Below, in pieces: positions 1-8,707 of a DNA stretch of 64,000 bases. Source of the DNA: Pseudotamlana haliotis (GTDB taxonomy: Bacteria > Bacteroidota > Bacteroidia > Flavobacteriales > Flavobacteriaceae); assembly GCF_008806375.1 (NCBI RefSeq), contig NZ_WAAT01000004.1, positions 215 to 64,214 on the forward strand, written 5' to 3'. A model generated the notes under the pieces. That model ran no database searches and was not told the origin of the DNA. It saw nothing but the letters and a program-made list of their open reading frames with translations. Positions within the stretch are counted from its first letter, which is position 1. Every line of letters begins with the position of its first letter. A program made the translations under genes and the position numbers.

Positions 1-655
1 CGCAGTTATCAGAATAAGTATTTTCTATTGCTGAAATATCTGAAGCTGTTGTTACTAAAGTATCAATATCAGCTTCTATCGGACAAGCATTAATATTTGT
101 AGTTCCGCTAGGAGTATTTCCTGTAGCAGCTTCTAGATCACTACCAGAGTGTGTGATTGTGATGTCAAAATCATTAGTAGAACAACCATCAGAAATAGTA
201 TAAGTACGCTCTAAACTCCACGCACATTGATCGCCAGTAAGTGTTTGACTAACAAATGTCGCAGTTACGGTACCACAGTTATCAGAATAAGCTGTTTCTA
301 TTGCTGAAATATCAGCAGCCGTTGTTACTAAAGCATCAATATTAGCTTCTGCCGGACAAGCATTTATATTTGTAGTTCCGCTAGGGGTGTTTCCTGTAGC
401 CGGCGTTTGATCACTACCAGAGTGTGTGATGGTTATGTTGAAGTTATTAGAAGAAATACCATCAGATATTGTATAAGTACGTTCTAAGCTCCATGCACAT
501 TGATCGCCCGTTAGGGTTTGATTTACGAAAGTAGTTGTTACCGTTCCGCAGTTATCAGAGTAGGCGGTTTCAATGTCCGTGATATCCGAAGCTGTAGTTA
601 CAATAGCATCGATTTGAGTTTCAGCAGGACAAGCATTAATATTAGTTGTACCTGG
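1..655 (-). repeat. 273-bp (91-residue) tandem repeats inside the adhesin gene
   Basis: The same landmark (cagttatcaga) recurs at 3, 276 and 549, and another (ggacaag) at 81, 354 and 627. Both give an exact 273-bp period, 91 codons, with no indels. About 2.4 units are visible and the array continues off the left edge. The unit nearest the N-terminus is the most diverged and has Ile where the next has Cys in the DG(C/I)S segment. Confidence 0.9.
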
Positions 656-2284
656 AGGGGTTGTTCCTGAAGGAGGTGTTGTATCTGAAGATGTATTAAT
701 AACAAAACTTTTATCTGTACTACAGCCTTTAGCATCTGTTACTGTGACAGTATAGTTTCCTGGTTCTAAATTTGTCAAGTCTTTAGTGGTCGCTGTGAAA
801 GAGTTCGGTCCAGTCCAACTATAGGTATAATTAGGAAGTCCTCCAGTAACGGTTAGGTCTATTTTTCCTGAAGGTGTTGGGCTACAGGCGTCTTCTGATG
901 AGTTTCCGTCGATTTTTAAATCAAATAAATCTAAAGTTGCAGTAGATGTTCCTAGGTCACAATTGGTGAAGGTGCTTCTAACGTTGATGGTGTAAGAACC
1001 TTCAATTAGACTCATGAAGGTTGTTGTTGATTGATAGGTTGTACCTCCATCGAAGGAATATTCATATTCGGCGGGGTCTGTGCCAATCGGACTCGTAATT
1101 TCAACCGTAAAATCATTCGGGTTGTTGCAGGTTACATTATAGGTAGGAGCGGGAGGGCGAGCAACGTAGCTTAATTTTACAGAACCTGTTTCTCTCACAT
1201 GATTATTTGGAGCAGCTAATTCTAATTCATACTCAAATTCTACATCACCCATAAAATTAGCATTTGGAGGTGTGTAAGTATAAGTTCCGTCAGCATTTAG
1301 GGATAGGTTACCTACAGAAGGTTGATTTGTAACACGATATTTGGTTTTAGCTGGTGCATTATTAAGCACGGTTAAATCTCCCTGATAACTACTACCTAAA
1401 CACTCAATAAGTTGCTGGTCAACAGCATATTTTTGAAGTAATAAAAATTTACCATCACCATGATCTGTGGTAGCTCCTCGAAATTGAATTTTTGTAATGT
1501 TAGATCCGAGAGGAACAATATCACTCAAGTAAAATAAGGCAATACCAATGGTACCATTATTTACATTTACGCGTTCTGATAACCAATAATCAGTACCAGT
1601 GTTGGGCACTGCACCTCCTTGAGGACCATATATTGCACTATTGTTGGCTGTGATAAATGTTTGGCCGAGTAAACCTTCTGACCCACCTCCTTTAGGCGTA
1701 CCATAAATAGCAATATGAAAACAGTTATTTGCATTACGTTCTGTAACCATTAAAACACCATCCTCATTAGCTGGAATTGCAGGGTCATAAGAAATAGCCT
1801 GTACTTGAGGAGGCGCACTATAGGGATAATTTAATGGAGGATTATCATTAACCTCTACAATTAAACCATAGTCATTACAAATGTCTTTACCATTCTTATC
1901 TGAAGTAAAATAATGATTTAAATTTTGATCTTTAAAGGCATTTAAAGCATTAAGATTCCATGAACTGCTAGCGCTTGTACCTTCAATTTCAATATCACCA
2001 TTATAAATTTTGTTAGCTGTATCACCTTCTTCTCCAAGTCTAGATAACTCATAGCTAGTAGGAACAACAAAGGTGTTGTACTGTGTACCGTTAATAGTGA
2101 TATAATCTAAAACTGCGGGATCTTTTGGGGCACTTTGTGGATCTGCCCAACTAAAAGTAACGCCTGTTTTTATAGAATTGGCATTAGTTTGTCCGTATAT
2201 GAAGATTGGGGAAATAACAAAAAATGCAAGAATTAAAGCATTTTTCAAGATGTTTACCGAAATACAATTGTAATTATTTCTCAT
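1..2284 (-). CDS. Large secreted adhesin, N-terminal part (SprB and HYR-like repeats)
   Basis: The frame is open from an ATG at 2284-2282 to the left edge (761 whole codons, no stop), so the C-terminus is outside the window. The N-terminus reads MRNNYNCISVNILKNALILA and continues hydrophobic to IYGQ, a signal peptide. About 400 residues of unassigned ectodomain follow, then a cadherin-like segment (TYTYTPPNANFMGDVEFEYE), then an Ig/SprB-type module with the recognisable end GNYTVTVTDAKGCS, then 91-residue tandem units starting NINACPAE and containing DNCGTVTATFV and AWSLERTYTISDGC, which resemble HYR-like domains. Such proteins in Flavobacteriaceae are usually exported by the type IX system and act in adhesion or gliding. 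That role is inference, because the C-terminal sorting domain is not visible. No nearby partner gene supports a specific ligand. Confidence 0.85.
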   Translation of the reverse strand, partial: MRNNYNCISVNILKNALILAFFVISPIFIYGQTNANSIKTGVTFSWADPQSAPKDPAVLDYITINGTQYNTFVVPTSYELSRLGEEGDTANKIYNGDIEIEGTSASSSWNLNALNAFKDQNLNHYFTSDKNGKDICNDYGLIVEVNDNPPLNYPYSAPPQVQAISYDPAIPANEDGVLMVTERNANNCFHIAIYGTPKGGGSEGLLGQTFITANNSAIYGPQGGAVPNTGTDYWLSERVNVNNGTIGIALFYLSDIVPLGSNITKIQFRGATTDHGDGKFLLLQKYAVDQQLIECLGSSYQGDLTVLNNAPAKTKYRVTNQPSVGNLSLNADGTYTYTPPNANFMGDVEFEYELELAAPNNHVRETGSVKLSYVARPPAPTYNVTCNNPNDFTVEITSPIGTDPAEYEYSFDGGTTYQSTTTFMSLIEGSYTINVRSTFTNCDLGTSTATLDLFDLKIDGNSSEDACSPTPSGKIDLTVTGGLPNYTYSWTGPNSFTATTKDLTNLEPGNYTVTVTDAKGCSTDKSFVINTSSDTTPPSGTTPPGTTNINACPAETQIDAIVTTASDITDIETAYSDNCGTVTTTFVNQTLTGDQCAWSLERTYTISDGISSNNFNITITHSGSDQTPATGNTPSGTTNINACPAEANIDALVTTAADISAIETAYSDNCGTVTATFVSQTLTGDQCAWSLERTYTISDGCSTNDFDITITHSGSDLEAATGNTPSGTTNINACPIEADIDTLVTTASDISAIENTYSDNC

Positions 2285-2733
2285 ATTGCATTTAATAATA
2301 TGGTTATATATATTTATTAGGATCACATTTAATCATTGTATTTAAATCTTGAGCAGAAAGAAATACATGATTAAGTTGAAATCTTGATAAGGTTTTAGCG
2401 TTAAAAAATGAGGGAAGACAAATTATGTCAGCATGGTACAGGGATGTTTTCGTTCGGTTTGGGTACATAAGCTATGTCTTTTGTAGGTGAGACAAATGAA
2501 GCTATATGACCGTTGAAGTTCAAAAATAAATGTTAAATCACTTAAATATTCGTTTAAGAGTTTGTTAAAAGTTGTTAAACGGAATAATTAGTAATTTGTC
2601 GTATGGAGTGTATTTATTAATTAATTCTCATGTTTTTATTGGTTTTGATTAATATTTGTAGGTTTTTTAAATCGAAATATGTATAATCATTAAATTTTAA
2701 AAGCGGTGCAATAATCTTAATTTACCTGATATT
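2285..2733. other. Intergenic region between adhesin and sixA-like gene
   Basis: This is a 449-bp AT-rich divergent region. It must carry promoters for both flanking genes. A minus-strand TATTTTTG, matching TAnnTTTG, lies at 2521-2528 but is about 240 bp from the adhesin start, so I hold it only weakly. I see no ORF, RNA gene or hairpin with a T-tract. Confidence 0.5.
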
Positions 2734-3219
2734 ATGAAAAACTTAATTTTAGTAAGACATGCAAAATCTTCTTGGGAGTTTGATGTTATAGATCATGAAC
2801 GTCCGCTTACCCAAAGAGGTGTGGAAGATGCCCATTTGGTTTCAAAAGCACTTAAAAAAGAGGGGTTAGAGATTGATATGCTTGTTTCTAGTGACGCCAA
2901 ACGTGCGAAAAACACAGCTGAGGTTTTTATATCAAATTTGAATATAAATCAAGAAATTGTGACCTATAATTATGACTTATATGATTTTGCAGGTTATAAC
3001 CTTCTTGAATTTATTAAATCGAGTGACGATTCTATAAATACTTTGATGGTTTTTGGACATAATCATGCCTTTACAGATTTTGTTAATACTTATGGTGATT
3101 TGAACATTGATAATGTGCCTACTGCTGGTTTTGTTAAAATTCAATTTAATATCTCCCATTGGAGAGATTTAAATAAAGGTAAAACGGTTAAAACATTATT
3201 TTCTCGAGATTTAAAATAA
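2734..3219 (+). CDS. sixA: SixA-like phosphohistidine phosphatase (histidine phosphatase family)
   Basis: This 161-residue protein opens with MKNLILVRHAKSSWE, the RHG-type catalytic motif (here RHA) of the histidine phosphatase superfamily. The next block, RPLTQRGVEDA, and the later GHNHAFTDFVN, which supplies the second catalytic histidine, match the small SixA branch rather than phosphoglycerate mutases. SixA enzymes remove phosphate from phosphohistidine on signalling or phosphotransfer proteins. The gene lies 138 bp upstream of ppk1 on the same strand, but a separate promoter-like box precedes ppk1, so co-transcription is uncertain. The substrate cannot be read from sequence, and a small-molecule phosphatase is the alternative. 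Confidence 0.85.
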   Translation: MKNLILVRHAKSSWEFDVIDHERPLTQRGVEDAHLVSKALKKEGLEIDMLVSSDAKRAKNTAEVFISNLNINQEIVTYNYDLYDFAGYNLLEFIKSSDDSINTLMVFGHNHAFTDFVNTYGDLNIDNVPTAGFVKIQFNISHWRDLNKGKTVKTLFSRDLK

Positions 3220-3324
3220 AAAAGAAATAAGATCTTTATACCTCCAATCTTAAATTATCATTAATTCTGACCTATTTTTAAGGATTACAAGGGGTTTTTC
3301 TTAACATTATTACAGTAAATACGA

Positions 3325-3332
3325 TATATTTG
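3325..3332 (+). promoter_or_regulatory. Bacteroidota -7 box upstream of ppk1
   Basis: TATATTTG matches TAnnTTTG and lies 25 bp before the ppk1 ATG. No clear TTTG -33 element is seen at the usual spacing. Confidence 0.5.
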
Positions 3333-3357
3333 TTTAGGATAATTAAAATAATGCTGA

Positions 3358-5421
3358 ATGACAAAACCAGATGCTTCCGTAAGTAATAGTTATATAAATA
3401 GAGAAATAAGTTGGCTACAATTTAATGCTAGAGTGCTGCAAGAAGCAGCAGATGAGGCTGTTCCTTTAATTGAGAGATTACGGTTCTTAGGTATTTTTTC
3501 TAATAACTTAGATGAATTCTTTAAAGTGCGTTATGCGACCGTAAAGCGTATTGTAGAAGCAGGAAAAGGTGCGAAAAATGAACTTGGCGGTATTAAAGCA
3601 AAGGAATTGCTTGAAATTATAACTCAAATTGTAATTAACCAGCAAAGCGAGAGTTTAGATATTCTTCATGAAATAGGTAATAAATTAAAAGAAGAAAATA
3701 TTCATCTCATTAATGAGACTCAAATTGATTCTGGTCAGCATGAGTTTATAAAAGAATATTTTCTTAAAGAAGTTAGTCCAGCGCTAGTCACTATTATTCT
3801 TAATGATGAGGTCGTTCTTCCTAACTTAAAAGATAGTGCGGCATATCTAGCCGTAAGAATGTTAATGCCTGGTGATAAAAAGCAGTTTGCTTTAATAGAG
3901 ATTCCAAAATCTGTTAATCGATTTGTAGTACTACCAAAACAAGGTGATAAATTCTTTATTATTGCTGTAGATGATTTGCTACGTCATTGTTTGAGTGATA
4001 TTTTTAATATTTTCGATTATAAAAGTATCTCTGCACATATGATTAAAATCACACGTGATGGTGAGTTGGATTTTGAGAGTGACTTAAGTAAAAGTTTTAT
4101 AGATAAATTATCTGATAGCGTTAAGCACCGTGAGGTAGGAGAACCAGTGCGATTTGTTTATGATAAAACGATTCATAAAGATACGCTACAATTCTTGATG
4201 TCTAAAATGGGTATTAATGAAACGGATAGTATTATTCCTGGCGGACGTTATCACAATAGAAGAGATTATATGGGGTTCCCAAGTTTAGGACGAACAGATC
4301 TTTTATATGATAAAATAGAAGCTTTACCAGTAAAAGGCTTGAGTTTACAGGATAGTATACTAAAATCAATTTCTAAGAAAGATTATTTACTTCATGCGCC
4401 TTACCAAACTTTTTCATACATCGTTAAGTTTTTAAGAGAGGCGGCATTAGATCCAACAGTTAAGACGATAAAAATTACAATATATCGTCTGGCTCAAATT
4501 TCACATATCGCTAGTTCATTGATAAACGCCGCTATTAACGGGAAGTCTGTTACGGTTTCAATTGAACTTCGAGCACGATTTGATGAACAGGCCAATATTA
4601 ATTATGCCAAACAAATGGAAGAAGTTGGAGTGAACTTGATCTTTGGTGTGGCAGGACTTAAAGTGCATAGTAAAATGTGTGTGATTGAACGTGAAGAAGG
4701 CAAAAAAACACGACGTTATGGGTTTATAAGTACAGGAAATTTTAACGAATCTACAGCTAAAATTTATACAGATTATACACTCTTTACAGCCAATCAAAAG
4801 ATTTTAAAAGATGTAGATAAGATCTTTGAGTTCTTTAAAACCAATTATAAAATTAATAAGTATAAACACCTGATTGTATCACCTCATTATACTAAAAAGG
4901 AAGTTTTTAATCTTATAGATAAAGAAATAGAAAACGTTCGCCAAGGCAAGGAAGGTCTTATCAGATTAAAAATGAACAGTATCTCTAGTTATGATATGGT
5001 TGATAAACTTTATGAAGCTAGTCGTGCTGGTGTAAAAATACAAATGATTGTTCGTGGTTTATGTTGTTTAATACCAGGTGTTCCAGGAATGAGTGAGAAT
5101 ATAGAAGTTATTAGTGTTGTTGATAAATTTTTAGAACATTCTAGGCTTTATATTTTTGGTAATAATGGTGATCCAAAAGTTTATATTTCATCAGCAGATT
5201 GGATGACTCGAAATATTGAAAATAGAGTAGAGGTAAGTTGTCCTATTTATGATCAAGACGTTAAACAAGAAATCATTGATACTTATAATATTTGTTGGGC
5301 AGATAATGTTAAGGCTCGAATATTAAATGATTCACAGGAAAATGAATACCGTCGTAATAATGATGAGAAAATACGTTCTCAATATGCCATTTATGAGTAT
5401 TATCAAAAGAAACTAGATTAA
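3358..5421 (+). CDS. ppk1: Polyphosphate kinase 1
   Basis: The 687-residue length is typical for PPK1, which transfers the gamma phosphate of ATP onto polyphosphate through a phosphohistidine. The N-terminal domain contains NREISWLQFNARVLQEA and the head contains the FLGIFSNNLDEFFKVRYA signature. The catalytic region has GLKVHSKMCVIER with the likely autophosphorylated His437, followed by FISTGNFNESTAKIYTD. The C-terminal domain includes IRGLCCLIPG-like residues (MIVRGLCCLIPGVPG) and NRVEVSCPI. An earlier ATG at 3351 is out of frame. It is followed after 6 bp by the Ppx/GppA gene, so the pair probably forms a synthesis/degradation operon for polyphosphate. Confidence 0.97.
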   Translation: MTKPDASVSNSYINREISWLQFNARVLQEAADEAVPLIERLRFLGIFSNNLDEFFKVRYATVKRIVEAGKGAKNELGGIKAKELLEIITQIVINQQSESLDILHEIGNKLKEENIHLINETQIDSGQHEFIKEYFLKEVSPALVTIILNDEVVLPNLKDSAAYLAVRMLMPGDKKQFALIEIPKSVNRFVVLPKQGDKFFIIAVDDLLRHCLSDIFNIFDYKSISAHMIKITRDGELDFESDLSKSFIDKLSDSVKHREVGEPVRFVYDKTIHKDTLQFLMSKMGINETDSIIPGGRYHNRRDYMGFPSLGRTDLLYDKIEALPVKGLSLQDSILKSISKKDYLLHAPYQTFSYIVKFLREAALDPTVKTIKITIYRLAQISHIASSLINAAINGKSVTVSIELRARFDEQANINYAKQMEEVGVNLIFGVAGLKVHSKMCVIEREEGKKTRRYGFISTGNFNESTAKIYTDYTLFTANQKILKDVDKIFEFFKTNYKINKYKHLIVSPHYTKKEVFNLIDKEIENVRQGKEGLIRLKMNSISSYDMVDKLYEASRAGVKIQMIVRGLCCLIPGVPGMSENIEVISVVDKFLEHSRLYIFGNNGDPKVYISSADWMTRNIENRVEVSCPIYDQDVKQEIIDTYNICWADNVKARILNDSQENEYRRNNDEKIRSQYAIYEYYQKKLD

Positions 5422-5427
5422 ACTTAT

Positions 5428-6333
5428 ATGCTTTCAATAAAAAAATACGCTGCCATAGATATTGGTTCCAATGCGGTACGTTTACTTATTTCGAATATCA
5501 TAGAACAAAAGGGACGTCCTGTACAGTTTAAAAAGAACTCTTTAGTTAGAGTTCCAATTCGTTTAGGCGCAGATGTATTTGTAAAAGGCAAAATTTCAAA
5601 AGAAAACACACAGCGTATTCTTGATACCATGCTTGCTTTTAAGCTATTAATGAAATCGCATAAAGTTGTTAAGTATAAAGCTTGTGCAACTTCAGCTATG
5701 AGAGAGTCAACTAATGGTAAGCAGATTGTAGATTTAGTCTTAGAGCAGTCAGGAATCAGTATTGATGTGATAGGAGGGGAAGAAGAAGCTGCTATTATTG
5801 CGGCAACTGATTTGAACTCATACATTGACCCTAATAAAACCTATTTATATGTTGATGTAGGTGGAGGAAGTACTGAGTTTACGGTATTCGACCAAGGGAA
5901 ATCAGTAGCTTCTAAATCATTTAAAATTGGTACGGTAAGACTCTTAAATGATATGGTAAAGAATGAAGCTTGGCAAGAACTACGTGAGTGGATCGCTTCA
6001 AATGCCTTAGGTTTTGATAAGATTTCAGTGATAGGTTCTGGAGGAAATATCAATAAAATATTCAAGATTTCAGGAAAATCAATGGGAAAACCTCTGTCGT
6101 ATTTCTATATGAGCTCTTATTACAACAAGCTTCAGAGCTATTCGTATGAAGAGCGTATTACAGAGCTGGACCTTAATCAAGATCGCGCAGATGTTATCAT
6201 TCCAGCTATGCGCATATATCTATCTGCTATGAAGTGGAGTGGAGCTAAAAATATTTATGTTCCGAAAATCGGATTGGCAGATGGCGTTATAAAAAGTATT
6301 TATTTCGATACCGTTTCTAGCAATACACAGTAA
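5428..6333 (+). CDS. ppx: Ppx/GppA family exopolyphosphatase
   Basis: This 301-residue protein has the actin-like ATPase fold motifs of the family: AAIDIGSNAVRLLISNI at the N-terminus, GGEEEAAI around residue 112, and YVDVGGGSTEFTVF around residue 142. It consists of the two core domains only and lacks the C-terminal HD-like extension of E. coli Ppx, as is usual for short Bacteroidota members. Only 6 bp separate it from ppk1, so it is probably translated from the same message and hydrolyses the polymer that Ppk1 makes. pppGpp hydrolysis (GppA activity) is an alternative that sequence alone does not exclude. Confidence 0.93.
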   Translation: MLSIKKYAAIDIGSNAVRLLISNIIEQKGRPVQFKKNSLVRVPIRLGADVFVKGKISKENTQRILDTMLAFKLLMKSHKVVKYKACATSAMRESTNGKQIVDLVLEQSGISIDVIGGEEEAAIIAATDLNSYIDPNKTYLYVDVGGGSTEFTVFDQGKSVASKSFKIGTVRLLNDMVKNEAWQELREWIASNALGFDKISVIGSGGNINKIFKISGKSMGKPLSYFYMSSYYNKLQSYSYEERITELDLNQDRADVIIPAMRIYLSAMKWSGAKNIYVPKIGLADGVIKSIYFDTVSSNTQ

Positions 6334-6440
6334 AATTCTGCACTTCACCTTTTATTGTTGTACGACTTTATAATTATAATATATATTCGTCTTTATTAAG
6401 ATTTACGATACCCCAACTATCGCTTAAATACTACTAAGGA

Positions 6441-7547
6441 ATGAAATTATTATACATTGTTAATCAGCTAAATGGTACGACTGGGCAAGAGCGTATTATA
6501 GCCATAAAAACCGATTATTTTATAAAAGAATATCATTACGACATTGTGGTTGTAGCGCTTGATGAAGAAGGTGACGTTCCTTTCTTTGAGGTAAATCCCA
6601 AAATCAAAAAGTACAATTTACCTAAAACAAAAGAATCTTTATTTTCTAGTCTTTCAAAAATGAAACAAGTTAATAAGATCCTTAAAGATGAAAACCCTGA
6701 TGTAGTGGTTGTGGTGGTTGATAATATTTCGGGACTTTATATTCCAAACTTTTTAAGCAATAAATATAAATATGTGTATGAACGCCATAATTCTAAAAGC
6801 GTCAATTATACTCAAGATTCAAATTCTATATCAACTAAGTTTTTAAATAAAGCAAAAAAGGCTTTGTTAGACCAAGGAGGAAAAGCCTATGATAAAGTTG
6901 TTTTACTTTCTGATGATCATATTGAAGAGTGGAAATACCTAAAAAACATTGAAATAATAAGTAATCCGTTAATTTTTTATCCGGAAAATTATGCGCCGTT
7001 AGAAAATAAACGAGTTTTAGCTGTTGGTAGACACACCCATCAGAAAGGCTTTGATTTCCTTTTAAAAAGTTGGTTGGAAGTGGTGAAAGTTCATAAAGAT
7101 TGGACTTTAGATATCTACGGAAAGAAAGATGAACATTCTAGGTACGTTAAATTAGCTGAAGATTACGGAATTTCTCAATATATAAATTTTCATGAGCCTG
7201 TTTCTAATATTATGGATGTGTACTTAGAGTCTTCAATCTACGCATTATCTTCAAGATTTGAAGGCTTTCCTTTAGTTCTAATTGAAACTATGGCCTGTGG
7301 TGTTCCTGCTGTAGCATTTAATTGTCCGTGTGGAGTAAAGGAGCTCATTACAGATCAAGAAGACGGTTTTTTAGTAGAAGTTAATGATACAGAAGCTTTT
7401 GCTAAATCATTAATGAAGCTTATAGAAAATCCTAAGAAACGTAAATCAATGGGAGCAGCTGCTCGAAAAAATATTTTAAGATTATCACCTGAAGAAATAT
7501 TTCCGAAATGGAAGCATATGTTTGAAGAACTTATCGAAATTAATTAA
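6441..7547 (+). CDS. Glycosyltransferase, GT4 family (GT-B fold)
   Basis: This 368-residue GT-B protein starts MKLLYIVNQLNGTTGQERI, a variant of the usual GG-ER acceptor-side motif. The C-terminal Rossmann half has LAVGRHTHQKGFDFLLKSW and the family-4 EX7E motif in SSRFEGFPLVLIETMACG, followed by CGVKELI. It resembles enzymes that add amylovorose- or glucose-type residues to surface glycans, but donor and acceptor cannot be assigned. It is not in the main polysaccharide locus: it stands 107 bp after ppx and 23 bp before an outer-membrane beta-barrel gene. It may serve an LPS core step or a separate glycan. Confidence 0.88.
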   Translation: MKLLYIVNQLNGTTGQERIIAIKTDYFIKEYHYDIVVVALDEEGDVPFFEVNPKIKKYNLPKTKESLFSSLSKMKQVNKILKDENPDVVVVVVDNISGLYIPNFLSNKYKYVYERHNSKSVNYTQDSNSISTKFLNKAKKALLDQGGKAYDKVVLLSDDHIEEWKYLKNIEIISNPLIFYPENYAPLENKRVLAVGRHTHQKGFDFLLKSWLEVVKVHKDWTLDIYGKKDEHSRYVKLAEDYGISQYINFHEPVSNIMDVYLESSIYALSSRFEGFPLVLIETMACGVPAVAFNCPCGVKELITDQEDGFLVEVNDTEAFAKSLMKLIENPKKRKSMGAAARKNILRLSPEEIFPKWKHMFEELIEIN

Positions 7548-7570
7548 CTAACCCAAATAACCTATTTATT

Positions 7571-8098
7571 ATGAAATATATCTATTTATTCTTATTCATT
7601 ACGTTATGGTCTTTAAAAGGTTATACTCAAGGTGTCAAATACGGTGTTCGTGGTGGCATGAACATTTCTAGTCTAGATTTTTACAGTGAAATTCCGGTGG
7701 ATAACACGCACAGAAATAGTGTCTATTTTGGTGCTTTAGCAGATATATATTTAACCAAAACGATATCACTTATTCCTGAACTTCAATTTTCTTATGAAGG
7801 TTCTAAAGCTGAAGAATTACAGTTTGACTATATTCAAATGCCTATTTTAGTGAGTATTAATATCTTTAAAAATATTCGTGTAAATTTTGGTCCGCAAATT
7901 GGTTTAAAAGTTCATGAGGTTGATGATATGGCTGCTAACTTTGGGTTTTCATCCATACTCGGGCTCGAATATCGTATCAATTATGCCTTATTTGTTGATG
8001 TACGTCATTCTAACGGACTTAGGAATGTATTTGATGACGATTCAGGGCTTGGTGCTAAAAACAAGAACTTCCAAATAGGTGTCGGTTATAAATTTTAA
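7571..8098 (+). CDS. Outer-membrane beta-barrel protein (PorT-like/OMP_b-brl family)
   Basis: This 175-residue protein has a signal peptide (MKYIYLFLFITLWSLKGYTQ, probable cut after TQ). The mature part starts VKYGVRGGMNISSLDF, the typical first strand of small Bacteroidota beta-barrels. Alternating amphipathic strands continue to a C-terminal aromatic strand (FQIGVGYKF), a signature of outer-membrane insertion. The size suggests an eight-stranded barrel. The function is unknown. Its stop codon overlaps that of the convergent miaE gene, leaving no room for an intergenic terminator. Confidence 0.8.
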   Translation: MKYIYLFLFITLWSLKGYTQGVKYGVRGGMNISSLDFYSEIPVDNTHRNSVYFGALADIYLTKTISLIPELQFSYEGSKAEELQFDYIQMPILVSINIFKNIRVNFGPQIGLKVHEVDDMAANFGFSSILGLEYRINYALFVDVRHSNGLRNVFDDDSGLGAKNKNFQIGVGYKF

Positions 8099-8676
8099 CC
8101 GTGAATAGATTCATAAGTGCCTAAATTTCGCATAATTTCGGCTTCATATTCTAAAAGTGCTTGCCATTTTGTATCCACTTCTTTTTTGTCACCATATTGT
8201 CTAGCAAACCCTAAAAACATAGTGTAATGATTGGCCTCACTTACCATAAGGTTTCTGTAAAATGTCGCTAATTCTTGGTCTTCCAGTTCCTCTGAAAGCA
8301 ATCTAAAACGTTCACAACTACGAGCCTCAATCAAAGCGGCATATAATAATCTATGAGTGAGTTGTGTGGTTCGGCTGCCTCCTTTAGGGAAAAACTTTAT
8401 TAACTGTAACACGTAGTCATCACGTCTGTCTCGACCTAAAACCCATCCACGTTCAATGATTTTATCATGAACCATTTTAAAATGACTGATTTCTTCCTTG
8501 ACTAAAGCGGTCATTTCCTGAACCAAATCGGTATACTCAGGAAAACTTACAATTAAAGAAATTGCTGTGCTAGTTGCCTTTTGTTCGCAAAAAGCGTGAT
8601 CGGTTAAAATTTCTTCTATATTTTTTTCTACAATATTTACCCAACGCGGGTCGGTTGGTAATTTTAATCCTAGCAT
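8095..8676 (-). CDS. miaE: tRNA-(ms2io6A37) hydroxylase, MiaE
   Basis: This 193-residue ferritin-like protein is a diiron mono-oxygenase that hydroxylates the isopentenyl group of 2-methylthio-N6-isopentenyladenosine at position 37 of tRNAs. The di-iron ligands are visible as three carboxylate/histidine blocks: EEISHFKMVH, EARSCERF and SEANHYTMFLG, together with FCEQKA. The N-terminus MLGLKLPTDPRWV is typical of the family. It lies 31 bp downstream of dnaX on the same strand and may be co-transcribed. The oxygenase makes sense in an aerobic or facultative organism. Confidence 0.92.
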   Translation of the reverse strand: MLGLKLPTDPRWVNIVEKNIEEILTDHAFCEQKATSTAISLIVSFPEYTDLVQEMTALVKEEISHFKMVHDKIIERGWVLGRDRRDDYVLQLIKFFPKGGSRTTQLTHRLLYAALIEARSCERFRLLSEELEDQELATFYRNLMVSEANHYTMFLGFARQYGDKKEVDTKWQALLEYEAEIMRNLGTYESIHG

Positions 8677-8707
8677 AATTTTAGATTTTTAAAATTTAAT
8701 AAAAAGG

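Noticed and set aside
1-655. The 273-bp repeat array considered as a CRISPR or mobile repeat
   Set aside because: The repeats are in frame and coding, and there are no short spacers or terminal inverted repeats.
5424-5825. 133-codon minus-strand frame inside ppx
   Set aside because: It is a shadow of the ppx coding frame with no independent support.
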